From Actinokineospora enzanensis DSM 44649 (GTDB taxonomy: Bacteria > Actinomycetota > Actinomycetes > Mycobacteriales > Pseudonocardiaceae), in contig NZ_KB894436.1 of assembly GCF_000374445.1 (NCBI RefSeq), forward strand, positions 21,878 to 85,877: a stretch of 64,000 nucleotides of DNA. The letters run 5' to 3'. Under the pieces are notes generated by a model. That model saw only the letters and a program-made list of their open reading frames with translations, had not been told where the DNA came from and searched no databases. How positions within the stretch are numbered: position 1 is the first letter of the stretch; each line of letters starts with the position of its first letter. Positions 17,355 to 26,401 of the stretch are shown here, in pieces. A program made the position numbers and the translations under genes.

Positions 17355-17714
17355 TCAGGCGGAGGAGCCGACACAGAACTCGTTGTTCTCGGGGTCGGTG
17401 AGGACGGTCCAGGTCATGCCGGGGACGGAGTGTTCGCCGTGGGCGGTGGCGCCGAGGGCGACGAGGCGGGCCACCTCGGCCGGGCGGTCCTCGGTGTGGA
17501 AGTCGAGGTGGACGCGGTTCTTGCCGAGTTTGGGTTCCGGGACGCGCTGGAGGCCGACGAAGGTGGAGGGGCCGTTCGGGTCGGTGGGGGCGAGGAAGAT
17601 GAACTCGCCCTCGTAGTCGGCCTGGATCTCGTAGCCGAGGGCCTGGGTCCAGAAGGCGGCGAGGGTGCGTGGGTCGGCGCAGTCGATGGTGGCGCCCGCG
17701 ATGCTGATGCTCAT
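17355..17714 (-). CDS. VOC-family (glyoxalase-like) protein
   Basis: Cytosolic protein of 119 residues with the vicinal-oxygen-chelate fold: ATIDCADPRTLAAFWTQAL at the start, VHLDFHTEDRPAEVARLV in the middle and LTDPENNEFCV at the end, with likely metal ligands in HLD and NEF. The substrate is unknown. ATG 17714 lies six bases after a TACCTT box in a TGTCGGTG-type promoter, suggesting a leaderless, damage-inducible transcript. It is divergent from mtnA. Confidence 0.9.
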   Translation of the reverse strand: MSISIAGATIDCADPRTLAAFWTQALGYEIQADYEGEFIFLAPTDPNGPSTFVGLQRVPEPKLGKNRVHLDFHTEDRPAEVARLVALGATAHGEHSVPGMTWTVLTDPENNEFCVGSSA

Positions 17715-17720
17715 GCAGGC

Positions 17721-17763
17721 AAGGTAGCCCAGAACACCGACACGTAGCCCAGACCACCGACAC
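17721..17763 (-). promoter_or_regulatory. Tandem RecA-NDp-like (PafBC-type) promoter motifs
   Basis: Read on the minus strand, a 20-base unit occurs twice in tandem with one change: GTGTCGGTG, N8, TAC. The proximal copy gives GTGTCGGTG-TTCTGGGC-TACCTT (17743 to 17721), a full match to TGTCGGTG-N8-TANNNT, six bases before the VOC start. The distal copy has TACGTG in place of the -10 box. Confidence 0.6.
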
Positions 17764-17764
17764 A

Positions 17765-18748
17765 ATGGGTGCCGTGCGCACCATCGACTGGCGGAACGAC
17801 CGCATCGTCATCATCGACCAGACCCGGCTTCCCGACGAGCTTCGCACTCTCGACCTGCACACCGTCGACGACCTCGTCGACGCCATCCGCGCGCTCGCCG
17901 TCCGGGGCGCGCCCGCGCTCGGGGTGGCCGGGGCGCTGGGGGTCGCCCTCGCCGCGTTGTCCACTTCGGATCTCGACGAGGTTCGCGCCCTGGCGGACCG
18001 GGTCCGCAACGCGCGGCCGACGGCGGTGAACCTCTCCTGGGGTGTCGATCAGGTTCTCCGGCACCTCGATCACGGCATCGACGCCGTCGTCCGGGCCGCG
18101 ACGTTCGTGCTGGAGGACGACGTGCGCCGCAACCGGGCCCTGGCCGAGCGCGGCGCCGACTGGCTGGCCGAGCGCGTCCCCGGCCTCGTCAACGCCCACA
18201 CGCACTGCAACGCGGGCGCGCTCGCGTGCGTCGAGTGGGGGACGGCCCTCGGGGTGTTGCGCGCGCTGCACGAGCGTGGCCGCCTCGGGCACGTCTACGC
18301 CGACGAGACCCGGCCGCTCCTGCAGGGCGCGCGGATCACCGCCTGGGAGCTGGGCAGGCTCGGCGTGCCGCACACGCTGGTGGTCGACTCCGCCGGGCCG
18401 TCGGTGATCGCCAACGGGCTGGTGCACGCCGTCGTGGTCGGGGCCGACCGGATCGCGGCCAACGGCGATGTCGTCAACAAGATCGGTACCTACCCGCTGG
18501 CCTTGGCCGCCGCCCGCGCGGGGATCCCGTTCGTGGTGGCCGCGCCCGAGTCCACCGTGGACGCGGACACCCCGGACGGGGCCGCGATCCCGATCGAGGT
18601 GCGCGCCGACGACGAGGTCACCGGGTTCGCCGGCGCCCGCACCGCGCCGCCCGGGACGGCCGCGCTCAACTACGCCTTCGACGTCACCCCCGCCGACCTG
18701 GTCACCGCCATCGTCACGGAGCGGCGGGTGCTAACCCCGATGCGTTGA
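17765..18748 (+). CDS. mtnA: S-methyl-5-thioribose-1-phosphate isomerase
   Basis: Converts 5-methylthioribose-1-phosphate to the ribulose form in methionine salvage (cytosol). The 327 residues show [14 protein letters not shown] near 45, the catalytic Cys in [11 protein letters not shown] near 145, [19 protein letters not shown], and [18 protein letters not shown] with the catalytic Asp. Length and motifs are those of the family. No other salvage genes lie nearby. Its start abuts the divergent VOC promoter. Confidence 0.95.
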   Translation: MGAVRTIDWRNDRIVIIDQTRLPDELRTLDLHTVDDLVDAIRALAVRGAPALGVAGALGVALAALSTSDLDEVRALADRVRNARPTAVNLSWGVDQVLRHLDHGIDAVVRAATFVLEDDVRRNRALAERGADWLAERVPGLVNAHTHCNAGALACVEWGTALGVLRALHERGRLGHVYADETRPLLQGARITAWELGRLGVPHTLVVDSAGPSVIANGLVHAVVVGADRIAANGDVVNKIGTYPLALAAARAGIPFVVAAPESTVDADTPDGAAIPIEVRADDEVTGFAGARTAPPGTAALNYAFDVTPADLVTAIVTERRVLTPMR

Positions 18749-18809
18749 CCAGCGGTCGGTCATTACGCTCTACCAGCACCACTCGTGCAAGACCCCGAGG
18801 AGCCTCACC

Positions 18810-20558
18810 GTGATCACCAGGATGTCGTCGCTGTTCCTGCGCACCCTGCGCGAGGACCCGGCGGACGCCGAGGTGCCCAGCCACAAGCTGCTGGTGCGCG
18901 CCGGGTACGTCCGTCGCGTCGCCCCGGGCGTCTACTCCTGGCTGCCGCTGGGCCTGCGGGTGCTGCGCCGGATCGAGGCCATCGTGCGCGCCGAGATGGA
19001 CGCCATGGGCGCGCAGGAGATCCAGTTCCCCGCGCTGCTGCCGCGCGAGCCCTACGAGGCGACCAACCGGTGGACCGAGTACGGCCCGAACCTGTTCCGC
19101 CTCAAGGACCGCAAGGGCGGCGACTACCTGCTCGGCCCCACGCACGAGGAGCTGTTCACGCTCACCGTCAAGGGCGAGTACGCCTCGTACAAGGACTACC
19201 CGGTCTCGCTGTACCAGATCCAGAACAAGTACCGGGACGAGGCGCGCCCCCGCGCGGGCATTCTGCGCGGACGCGAGTTCCTGATGAAGGACTCCTACTC
19301 CTTCGACCTCACCGACGAGGGCCTGGCCGCGAGCTACGGCGCGCACCGCGCCACCTACGTGCGCATCTTCGACCGGCTGGGCCTCAAGTACGTGATCGTC
19401 AAGGCGACCTCCGGCGCGATGGGCGGCTCGGCCTCGGAGGAGTTCCTGGCCGAGGTGCCCATCGGCGAGGACACGTTCGTGCGCAGCACCGCCTCCGATT
19501 ACGCGGCCAACGTCGAGGCCGTGGTCACCACCGCGCCGCCCGCGCGCGACGTGGCGGACCTGCCCGAGGCGCAGGTGCACCACACGCCCGGTACGCCGAC
19601 CATCGAGACCCTGGTCGACTTCCTCAACCAGGCGGGTCTCGGCCGCGAGTTCACCGCCGCCGACACGCTCAAGAACATCCTGTTCAAGACCCGCAAGCCC
19701 GGGGCCAAGGAATGGGAGCTGCTGGCCGTCGGCCTGCCCGGCGACCGCGAGGTGGACACCAAGCGGCTGGAGGCGTCGCTGGAGCCCGCCGAGGTCGCGG
19801 TGCTGGAGGAGGCCGACTTCGCCAAGCATCCGTTCCTGGTCAAGGGCTACATCGGGCCGCGCGCGCTGCTCGACAACGGCGTCCGCTACCTGGTCGACCC
19901 GCGCGTGGTCACCGGCACCGCCTGGGTCACCGGCGCGGACAAGGGCGACCACCACGTAGTGGACCTGGTCGCGGGCCGCGACTTCACCCCGGACGGCACC
20001 ATCGAGGCCGCCGAGGTCCGCGAGGGCGACCCGGCCCCCGACGGCGCGGGCACCCTGGTCGCGGCGCGCGGCATCGAGATCGGGCACGTGTTCCAGCTCG
20101 GCCGCAAGTACGCCGAGGCGCTCGGGCTGACCGCGCTCGGCCCGGACTCCAAGCCGGTCACCATCACCATGGGCTCCTACGGCATCGGCGTGTCCCGGCT
20201 GGTCGCGGTGATCGCCGAGCAGTACCACGACGCGGCGGGCCTGGTGTGGCCGCGCAACGTGGCGCCCGCCGACGTGCACGTGGTGATCGCGGGCAAGGAG
20301 GAGACGCTGCGCGCCGCGGGGGAGAAGCTCGCCGAGGAGCTGCACGCCCAGGGCGTCGAGGTGCTGCTGGACGACCGGACCGCCTCGCCGGGGGTCAAGT
20401 TCAAGGACGCCGAGCTGATCGGCGTGCCGACGATCGTGGTCGTGGGTCGGGGCCTGGCCAACGGCGTGCTGGAGGTCAAGGACCGGGCGACCGACACGCG
20501 CACCGAGGTGCCGGTGGACGAGGTCGCGGCGCACGTCGTCGGGCTGGTCCGCGGCTGA
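18810..20558 (+). CDS. proS: Prolyl-tRNA synthetase
   Basis: Charges tRNA-Pro. 582 residues, bacterial type with an inserted editing domain between motifs 2 and 3. Visible: GPTHEELFT, motif 2 [16 protein letters not shown], the insertion from about 225 to 400, motif 3 [11 protein letters not shown] near 455, and a C-terminal anticodon-binding domain ([19 protein letters not shown]). The GTG start has GAGGAG eight bases upstream. In mycobacteria proS likewise precedes the rimP-nusA-infB block; here eight genes are inserted before that block's usual pair of small exported-type proteins. Confidence 0.97.
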   Translation: MITRMSSLFLRTLREDPADAEVPSHKLLVRAGYVRRVAPGVYSWLPLGLRVLRRIEAIVRAEMDAMGAQEIQFPALLPREPYEATNRWTEYGPNLFRLKDRKGGDYLLGPTHEELFTLTVKGEYASYKDYPVSLYQIQNKYRDEARPRAGILRGREFLMKDSYSFDLTDEGLAASYGAHRATYVRIFDRLGLKYVIVKATSGAMGGSASEEFLAEVPIGEDTFVRSTASDYAANVEAVVTTAPPARDVADLPEAQVHHTPGTPTIETLVDFLNQAGLGREFTAADTLKNILFKTRKPGAKEWELLAVGLPGDREVDTKRLEASLEPAEVAVLEEADFAKHPFLVKGYIGPRALLDNGVRYLVDPRVVTGTAWVTGADKGDHHVVDLVAGRDFTPDGTIEAAEVREGDPAPDGAGTLVAARGIEIGHVFQLGRKYAEALGLTALGPDSKPVTITMGSYGIGVSRLVAVIAEQYHDAAGLVWPRNVAPADVHVVIAGKEETLRAAGEKLAEELHAQGVEVLLDDRTASPGVKFKDAELIGVPTIVVVGRGLANGVLEVKDRATDTRTEVPVDEVAAHVVGLVRG

Positions 20559-20572
20559 GGCGGATTGATCGA

Positions 20573-20607
20573 GAACGGGCCCCGCGAGTGGATCGCGGGG
20601 CCCGTTC
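20573..20607. terminator. Terminator hairpin after proS
   Basis: Perfect 15-bp inverted repeat (GAACGGGCCCCGCGA / complement, loop GTGGA) followed by CGTTTC. It lies 14 bases after the proS stop and faces the convergent gene at 20719-21636. Confidence 0.85.
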
Positions 20608-20718
20608 CGTTTCAGACGAAGGCCGACATTGCGGCGAGCGCGGCGACCGAGCCGCCCGTACGGCTCCGCACGTGACCCGGACCGGGGCGTCTCGCGAGTC
20701 GGCCGTGGAACACGGCCC

Positions 20719-21636
20719 TTACCCCGTGATCGGGCGCAGGCTGGACACCACGCGGGCGGCGACGTCGTTGGGCAGCGCGTCCGGCACGCCCTGGTCCAGG
20801 TACATCATGAACAGCGTGGTCTGCGACCCGTTCGTGAACGCCACCGCGGTGAACGACACGGTCGGCGACGGGCAGTCGCCCGGCTCGTTCACCGTCAACG
20901 TCGCCGTTGCCAGCACCGCGTCGACCTTGCCGTCGGCCACCTTCACCGGCGTCGGGTCGGCCGTGCTGACCGGCGCCTTGGAGCCGTCCTTGTTGAGCGC
21001 GGCCGCCTCGGCGAACAACCGCACCCCGTTCACCGCGGCCCGCTGCGGGTCGACCGTGCCCGCGCTGACGAACCCGGTGTGGCCGCGGTAGGAGCCGCGC
21101 GAGTTGGGGCACGCCTCCGGCTTGTAGGTGGCCACGTCGTGCATGACCGCGGTGGGCTTGCCGTCGTTGTCCTCGAACCCGACGATCGTGTCCGGGGTCG
21201 CGATCTCCCAGTCCTTGGGCACGTCGTAGCCCGCGTGCTCGCGGTCGGACTGCACCGGCTGCCAACCCGGCACCGCGGGCTCGGCGGGCGTCGTGGTCGG
21301 CGTCTTGCCCGGCTTGCGCGTGGTCGTCGGCGGCTTGGTCACCGACCGCGGCGGGTCGACGGTCCTGGTGGTCGGCGGCGGATCCGCGACCTGGTCGGAG
21401 TCGTCCCGGTTGACCAGCACGACCGTCACCACCGCGCCGATCGCCACCACCACGGCGAGCGCCAGGCCGACCACCAAGGGTGTCCGGTTGCGCGGCGGCC
21501 GTGGGGGCGGCGGCGGGTCGTACATGCCGAAACCTTGGTACCCAGTGGGCTGCGGTGGCTGGTAACTCACCGGTTTGCCGGTGAGCGGGTCCACTTGGTA
21601 CGGCTCCTGCCAGTACGGACCCCCGGGGTTGCTCAT
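20719..21636 (-). CDS. Single-pass membrane protein with extracytoplasmic domain (paralogue 1 of 3)
   Basis: A protein of 305 residues with a Pro/Tyr/Gln-rich cytosolic N-terminus (1-50, ending PPPPPRPPRNR), one transmembrane helix (about 53-75), a Thr/Pro/Lys-rich linker, and an outer domain containing YDVPKDWEI. Two Cys (ACPNS, GDCPS) probably form a disulphide. It resembles the genes at 22683 and 23488 in layout and in the Y-(D/E)-VP-x-(D/E)-W motif. Function unknown. Its ATG overlaps the stop of the upstream HAD gene (ATGA), so the two are coupled. Confidence 0.85.
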   Translation of the reverse strand: MSNPGGPYWQEPYQVDPLTGKPVSYQPPQPTGYQGFGMYDPPPPPRPPRNRTPLVVGLALAVVVAIGAVVTVVLVNRDDSDQVADPPPTTRTVDPPRSVTKPPTTTRKPGKTPTTTPAEPAVPGWQPVQSDREHAGYDVPKDWEIATPDTIVGFEDNDGKPTAVMHDVATYKPEACPNSRGSYRGHTGFVSAGTVDPQRAAVNGVRLFAEAAALNKDGSKAPVSTADPTPVKVADGKVDAVLATATLTVNEPGDCPSPTVSFTAVAFTNGSQTTLFMMYLDQGVPDALPNDVAARVVSSLRPITG

Positions 21637-22382
21637 GCGCCAGACCGTAGTTGGTCCCCGACCTCCCCGGACGCCGAACCCGCGCGTTCGACCAACCGCG
21701 CCACGACGGCACCCGGGTCGGACAGGTCCGCGAACACGAGATGTGCCCCGCTCGCCCGCAGCTCCTCCACCCCGTACCGCCCGGTGGCCACCCCGACCCC
21801 GACCGCCCCGTGCTGGACCGCCGCCGCCACATCATGCGGCGTGTCCCCGATGACCACGACGGCCTCCGGCGCGAACCGCGTGCCGTGCTTGCCTTCCGCC
21901 GCGCGCACGGCCGCCGCCACCAGCTCGTGCCGGTCGGTGGAGATCGACCCGTAGCCGCCGATCTCCAGGTCGACGTGGTGGTGGAGGTCGAACGCGGCCA
22001 GCTTGTACTCGGCCAGCTCGACCAGGTTCCCGGTGACGAGCGACTGCGCGACATCGGCTCGCCCGCCGAGTTGTTCGAGCACCTCGGCGACCCCCGGCAA
22101 CACCCGCCCGATCACGGCGAACTCGGGGCGCGCGGCGGCGGCGATCGCGATCAGCTCGGCGAAGACACGCTCGACATGCTCCTCGGTCCAGTCGATCCCG
22201 TGCGCCTCCAGCACCTCGATGGTGATCGACCGCTCGGTGCGACCGGGGAAGGCGGGGACGTGCACCATGTCGACCCCGAGCACGGTCCCCAACGCCTGGG
22301 CGTACCAGCGGAGACCGGTGCCCCGGTAGTCGACGAGCGTTTGATCGACATCCCAGAGGACGAGTATGCGCGGCTCAGTCAC
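21633..22382 (-). CDS. HAD-superfamily hydrolase (phosphatase-like)
   Basis: Cytosolic protein of 249 residues with the HAD motifs in order: nucleophile loop LWDVDQTLVD (about 9-18; Asp11, with Asp13 as general acid/base), SLVTGN for motif II, a Lys region, and VVIGDTPHDVAAA for motif IV. A helical cap follows the first motif, as in phosphoglycolate phosphatase-like members. The substrate cannot be read from the sequence. Confidence 0.92.
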   Translation of the reverse strand: MTEPRILVLWDVDQTLVDYRGTGLRWYAQALGTVLGVDMVHVPAFPGRTERSITIEVLEAHGIDWTEEHVERVFAELIAIAAAARPEFAVIGRVLPGVAEVLEQLGGRADVAQSLVTGNLVELAEYKLAAFDLHHHVDLEIGGYGSISTDRHELVAAAVRAAEGKHGTRFAPEAVVVIGDTPHDVAAAVQHGAVGVGVATGRYGVEELRASGAHLVFADLSDPGAVVARLVERAGSASGEVGDQLRSGA

Positions 22383-22450
22383 CCCGCCATCGTGACATGC
22401 CCGACCACCAGTGGATCCCGCCCGCGCCCCCTCCCGATTTTCACCCGACC

Positions 22451-22558
22451 AAGCGACAGAAGTTATCCACAGCCCCGCCCCTCGAAGCCCATTCCAAGAT
22501 CCTTTGCCACCCCCACCGAGTAGAATGGCCGAGGGGGATCCCCCTGGGAGCGGTGGGC
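22451..22558 (+). repeat. Dispersed intergenic repeat, type A (copy 2)
   Basis: AAGCGACAGAAGTTATCCACA (perfect DnaA box 22463-22471), then CCAAGATCC, CACCGAGTAGAATGGCC, GAGGGGGATCCCCCTGGGAG and CGGTGGG. It occupies the centre of the 300-base gap between the HAD gene and 22683; the rest of the gap holds a second CTTTGATCTTGGGTCGG stretch but no gene. Confidence 0.75.
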
Positions 22559-22682
22559 TTTGTTGTGGGGGCGCTGGGGGGCGGAGCAGGTCTTTGATCT
22601 TGGGTCGGTCGTGCTGGATCGTGAGTTGCCGGGCAGGCGGGTCGGGTTGACCGTGCCGGACGCCCGCCCCCGCCTCGTGGGC

Positions 22683-23507
22683 TCAGCCGACCGGACGGCC
22701 GCTGGTGGCGATCGACTCCAGGTCGTCGGCACCAGGGGACGGCGGTGTGTCCGGTCCGCCCTTGAGGTCCCCGTTCACCACCAACAACCGGAACTGGTCC
22801 TGGTAGTCCAGCAGCACCACGACCACCTCCCCCTGCCCCGCCAGACACCCGTCCCCGGCGGTCGTCACGGTGGCGGTGATCTCGACCCCGACCGCTTCCT
22901 CCCCGTTGTCCCCGGTCCGGGTGATCCGCTTGGGCGTTCCCACCACGACCTCGGCCGTGTTGGTCCCCGCGTAGAACTCCGTCCCGAACGCCTTCGCCAG
23001 ATCCGTGGCGCGCTGGTTGATTTCCGCGCGCTCGACGGTCCCGGTTCCGACTATTCCGCGGCTGTAGTTCTTGTTCTCGCACGTATAGGGCGACAGGCTC
23101 GTCAAATGCGTCAGCGTCACGCCGGGCAGTGACTGCAGCGTGTACGTGTCCGTCGCCGCGCGGACCGTCCACTCCTTCGGCACGTCGTAGGTGATCTTCG
23201 AGTCCGGGTTCGGCACGGACTGCCCACCGGTCGGCCGCGGTGCCGTCGTGGTGGTGGTCGTCGTGCTCGTGGGGCGGTTCGCGGAGGTGCTCGGGGGCGC
23301 GGCCGTGCCGCCCGCCTGGCGGTTGAGCAGGACGACGGTGACGACCGCGCCCGCGACCAGCACGATGGCCACGGCGGCGAGGATGATCGGCAGCAGGCGT
23401 CGTCGCGGGGGTTCGGGTGGGGGCTGGAAGAAGCCGAGCCCCTGGTAGTCGCTGCCGGGATAGGTCACGGGGCCGGACAGTACCGGCTCAACCGCGTGGT
23501 CGGACAC
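22683..23507 (-). CDS. Single-pass membrane protein with extracytoplasmic domain (paralogue 2 of 3)
   Basis: A protein of 274 residues with a short Pro-rich N-terminus (GFFQPPPEPPRRR), one transmembrane helix (about 39-61), a Ser/Thr linker with a run of Thr, and an outer domain beginning ITYDVPKEWTV with a Cys pair (PYTCENKN, GDGCLAG). Related to 20719-21636 and 23488-24213; function unknown. The start is uncertain: GTG 23507 overlaps the upstream gene by 20 bases, while GTG 23468 (TYPGSDYQG) would avoid the overlap. Neither has a clear ribosome site. Confidence 0.82.
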   Translation of the reverse strand: MSDHAVEPVLSGPVTYPGSDYQGLGFFQPPPEPPRRRLLPIILAAVAIVLVAGAVVTVVLLNRQAGGTAAPPSTSANRPTSTTTTTTTAPRPTGGQSVPNPDSKITYDVPKEWTVRAATDTYTLQSLPGVTLTHLTSLSPYTCENKNYSRGIVGTGTVERAEINQRATDLAKAFGTEFYAGTNTAEVVVGTPKRITRTGDNGEEAVGVEITATVTTAGDGCLAGQGEVVVVLLDYQDQFRLLVVNGDLKGGPDTPPSPGADDLESIATSGRPVG

Positions 23508-24213
23508 TGTCGGTTACAGCACGCAGCGTCTCCGCGGGCGCGAGCGGCGCGTTCGTGGCGTTGTGATCGTCGGTGTCGGCGCCGGTCACCATCACCGAGG
23601 TGCCCGCGGGGGTCGCCAGGGCGATCACCGTGATGGTGCCGCGGTCGCTGGCACAGGGGTCGGTGTCGGTGTCGGTCGCCGTGGCCTCGGCGCGGATCAG
23701 GGTGCCGCGGGAGCCGTCGCGGACCACCGGGGTGGGGCGGGAGAGGGTGACCTTCGCGGTCTGGCTGCCGTCGCTGTACTGGTCGGCCGCGATGGCCGCG
23801 GCCAGCTCCGTTGCGACCTTGGCCGGATCGCCGTCCACGCGGCCGGTCCCGGTGAACGCGCGGCCGTATTCCGCGCCCTGGCACAGATATGTGCCGTAAT
23901 CGACCAGATGGCCCAACACCGCCCCGTTGGACGCTTCCAACGTCTCGGTGTCGGGTGCGGGCGACCAGTCCGGCGGCACCTCGTAGCGCAGCCCGGCGTG
24001 CGGGTCGTCGATCACCTGCCACCCGGGCTGCACCGGCGAGGACGGCGACGCGGGACGGGTGCGGGTGGGGGAGACCACGATCGCGTGCGGGGTCTCCGGT
24101 TCCGGGTCGTCCGCGCCGAACACGGCGACCGCGACAAGCAGACCGCAGGCCGCGGTGAGCGAGGTCGCGGCGATGACGGCCCGCTGGTTGCGCACGGGGA
24201 AACCGTAGATCAC
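23488..24213 (-). CDS. Secreted or membrane-anchored protein (paralogue 3 of 3)
   Basis: A protein of 241 residues with an N-terminal hydrophobic segment (AVIAATSLTAACGLLVAVAVF), a short linker, and an outer domain with RYEVPPDWS and a Cys pair (YLCQGAEYGR, DPCASDRG). It lacks the long Pro-rich cytosolic leader of its two relatives. GTG 24213 is preferred over GTG 24195 but without a strong ribosome site. Function unknown; it is divergent from the DinB-like gene. Confidence 0.78.
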   Translation of the reverse strand: MIYGFPVRNQRAVIAATSLTAACGLLVAVAVFGADDPEPETPHAIVVSPTRTRPASPSSPVQPGWQVIDDPHAGLRYEVPPDWSPAPDTETLEASNGAVLGHLVDYGTYLCQGAEYGRAFTGTGRVDGDPAKVATELAAAIAADQYSDGSQTAKVTLSRPTPVVRDGSRGTLIRAEATATDTDTDPCASDRGTITVIALATPAGTSVMVTGADTDDHNATNAPLAPAETLRAVTDSVRPRG

Positions 24214-24227
24214 GGCGCACCCGGCCG

Positions 24228-24250
24228 CTGTCGGTGCCCGGTGGCAGGCT
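24228..24250 (+). promoter_or_regulatory. RecA-NDp-like promoter, variant -10, before DinB-like gene
   Basis: CTGTCGGTG, then 8 bases, then CAGGCT, six bases before ATG 24257. It fits TGTCGGTG-N8-TANNNT except for the first base of the -10 box. The spacing to the ATG equals that of the VOC and 63247 genes. Confidence 0.45.
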
Positions 24251-24256
24251 GTCGGC

Positions 24257-24850
24257 ATGACTGGCTCGGAATACAAGTCGGACCTGCACCAGTACCTGCG
24301 GGCCGCGCGCAACGCCATGCTCTGGAAGCTCGACGGCACCTCGGAATACGACGCACGCAGGCCGCTGACCCCGACCGGCACCAACCTGCTCGGGCTGGTG
24401 AAGCACCTGGCGGCGGTGGAGATGGGCTACTTCGGCAGCACCTTCGGCCGACCGTTCCCGGACATGCCGGTCTGGGCGAGCGACGACGCCGGTCTCAACG
24501 ACGACATGTGGGCGCGGCCGGACGAGTCCCGCACCGACCTCGTCGAGCTTTACCGCGCGGTGTGGGCGCACGCGGACGCCACGATCGAGGAGAAGTCGCT
24601 GGACTCGGTCGGTCGGGTGCCGTGGTGGCCGGAGGAGATCGCGGAGGCGACGTTGCACCAGCTGTTGGTGCACGTGGTCGCGGAGACGAATCGGCACGCG
24701 GGGCACGCGGACATCGTGCGGGAGCTTGTGGACGGTTCGGTGGGGTTGCGGCTCGGGCGGGACAACATGCCCTCGGACAAGGCCGAATGGTGGGCGGAGT
24801 ATCACGAGAAGGTCGACCGGGCGGCTCGGGAGGCGGCGGAGCGGGCGTAG
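24257..24850 (+). CDS. DinB/DUF664-family protein
   Basis: Cytosolic four-helix-bundle protein of 197 residues. The metal-site histidines of the DinB superfamily are visible in GLVKHLAAVE (about 52-61) and in HVVAETNRHAGHADI (near 140). DUF664 members include thiol-dependent transferases using bacillithiol or mycothiol; no substrate can be assigned. The founding dinB genes are damage-inducible, and the variant PafBC-type motif upstream would fit that, but the gene is not the DNA polymerase IV also named dinB. Confidence 0.9.
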   Translation: MTGSEYKSDLHQYLRAARNAMLWKLDGTSEYDARRPLTPTGTNLLGLVKHLAAVEMGYFGSTFGRPFPDMPVWASDDAGLNDDMWARPDESRTDLVELYRAVWAHADATIEEKSLDSVGRVPWWPEEIAEATLHQLLVHVVAETNRHAGHADIVRELVDGSVGLRLGRDNMPSDKAEWWAEYHEKVDRAAREAAERA

Positions 24851-24901
24851 TCGGGTGGGTTCGCCGTCGCGGGTTTGTGTCGGCCGGGGATGGTTTGGTG
24901 T

Positions 24902-25312
24902 CTAGCCGCGCAAGTAGCTGAGGCGTACCGAGCGGATCGGATTGTCCACATTGGTGTCCACCAGGCACACCGACTGCCAGGTGCCCAAAGCCATCCGGCC
25001 GTCCAGCACCGGTACGGACGCGAACGGCGGGATCAGCGCGGGCAGCACATGATCCCGGCCATGGCCGGGTGTGCCATGCCGGTGGTGCCACCGGAAGTCC
25101 CTGGGCAGCAACTGTTCCAGCACCGCCAACAGGTCATCATCACTGCCCGCGCCCGTCTCCAGCACGGCGATCCCGGCCGTCGCGTGCGGCACCCACACAT
25201 GCAACAAACCCTCGTCCGCCTCGGCCGCGGTCAGGAACTCCGCGCACCGGTCGGTCAGGTCGTGCACGACCTCGCGGGCGCCGGTATTGATCTCGATCTT
25301 TTCGCTGTACAC
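24902..25312 (-). CDS. YjbQ-family protein (UPF0047)
   Basis: Small cytosolic protein of 136 residues with the family blocks HVWVPHATAGIAVLE, HHRHGTPGHGRDHVLPALI and LGTWQSVCLVDTN. Some members show weak thiamine-phosphate synthase activity; the true role is unknown. The GTG start lies six bases after TACGGT, so it may be leaderless. A DnaA-like TTGTCCACA at 24942-24950 falls inside the coding region. Confidence 0.92.
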   Translation of the reverse strand: MYSEKIEINTGAREVVHDLTDRCAEFLTAAEADEGLLHVWVPHATAGIAVLETGAGSDDDLLAVLEQLLPRDFRWHHRHGTPGHGRDHVLPALIPPFASVPVLDGRMALGTWQSVCLVDTNVDNPIRSVRLSYLRG

Positions 25313-25335
25313 GGGTCCACCGTAGGGTCGGGGAC

Positions 25336-26367
25336 GTGCGCACCGCCTTCGGACAGCAGTTCGACGTCCCCACCGGCTACCTCAACTCCGCCAGCATCGG
25401 CATCCCGCCCGCGTTCGCCGCCGACGAGGTGGCGAGCTCCGTGGACCGCTGGCGGAGCGGCGGCAGCAACCCGCCGGACTTCGACGCCGCCGTGGTCACC
25501 GCGCGGGAGGGGTGGGCGCGGCTGGTCGGGGTGCACCCCGACCGGGTGGCGTCCGGTGCGGCCGTGTCGCAGCTGGTCGGCCTGGTGGCGGCCGGGATCC
25601 CGGACGGTACGCGGGTGCTCGTGGTGCGGGGGGAGTTCACCAGCGCCACGTTCCCGTTCGCGGCGCAGGCGCACCGTGGGGTGACGGTCACCGAGGTCGA
25701 TCCGGCGGAGCTGGTCGAGCGGGCGCCCGGGTTCGATCTGGTGTCGGTGAGCGCCGTGCAGTCCGCCGATGGCGCGATCGCCGATCTCGACGGCCTGCGT
25801 GCGACGGGTACGCGGGTGTTGCTCGACGTCACCCAGGCGGTGGGTTGGCTGCCGGTGGAGTTCGGCTGGGCCGATTGGGTGGTCGGCGCTTCATACAAAT
25901 GGGTGCTCGCCCCGCGCGGTGCCGCGTGGCTGGCGGTGCGGCCGGAGGCCGAGGACTGGATCCGACCCGTCGCGGCGAACTGGTACGCGGGGCAGGACCC
26001 GTGGGACACCGTGTACGGGCTGCCGCTGCGGCTCGCCGACAACGCCCGCGCCTACGACCTCGCCCCCGTCTGGTTCACCCAGGTCGGCGCCGCCGCGACA
26101 CTACCGTGGCTGGTCGGGCTCGACCGGCGCGCGGTCCATGACCACTGCGTCGGCCTGGCCGACGACCTGCGGGCCCGCCTCGACCTGCCGCCGCGCGGCT
26201 CCGCCATCGTCTCGCTCGACCTGCCCGACGCCGCCGAACGCCTGCTCGGCGCGGGCGTGCGGTGTTCCCGGCGGGCCGGTCGGGCCCGGCTCGCGTTCGC
26301 CCTGTACAACACGATCGAGGACGTCGACCGGGTGATCGCGGCGCTGCGACCCGGTCGGGTCGAATGA
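25336..26367 (+). CDS. Class-V aminotransferase fold PLP enzyme (EgtE-like)
   Basis: PLP-dependent enzyme of 343 residues. The cofactor lysine is in GASYKWVLAPRGAAWL (near 190), and the substrate/PLP region is in LNSASIGIPP at the start. It resembles EgtE, the C-S lyase of ergothioneine synthesis, in size and in the SYKW context, but no egtABCD genes are nearby. The general call is therefore safer. GTG 25336 lies seven bases after TAGGGT; the gene is divergent from the YjbQ gene over a 23-base gap. Confidence 0.85.
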   Translation: MRTAFGQQFDVPTGYLNSASIGIPPAFAADEVASSVDRWRSGGSNPPDFDAAVVTAREGWARLVGVHPDRVASGAAVSQLVGLVAAGIPDGTRVLVVRGEFTSATFPFAAQAHRGVTVTEVDPAELVERAPGFDLVSVSAVQSADGAIADLDGLRATGTRVLLDVTQAVGWLPVEFGWADWVVGASYKWVLAPRGAAWLAVRPEAEDWIRPVAANWYAGQDPWDTVYGLPLRLADNARAYDLAPVWFTQVGAAATLPWLVGLDRRAVHDHCVGLADDLRARLDLPPRGSAIVSLDLPDAAERLLGAGVRCSRRAGRARLAFALYNTIEDVDRVIAALRPGRVE

Positions 26368-26401
26368 CACCGACGGGCGACACCAACTACGCTCGGCGGT
26401 C

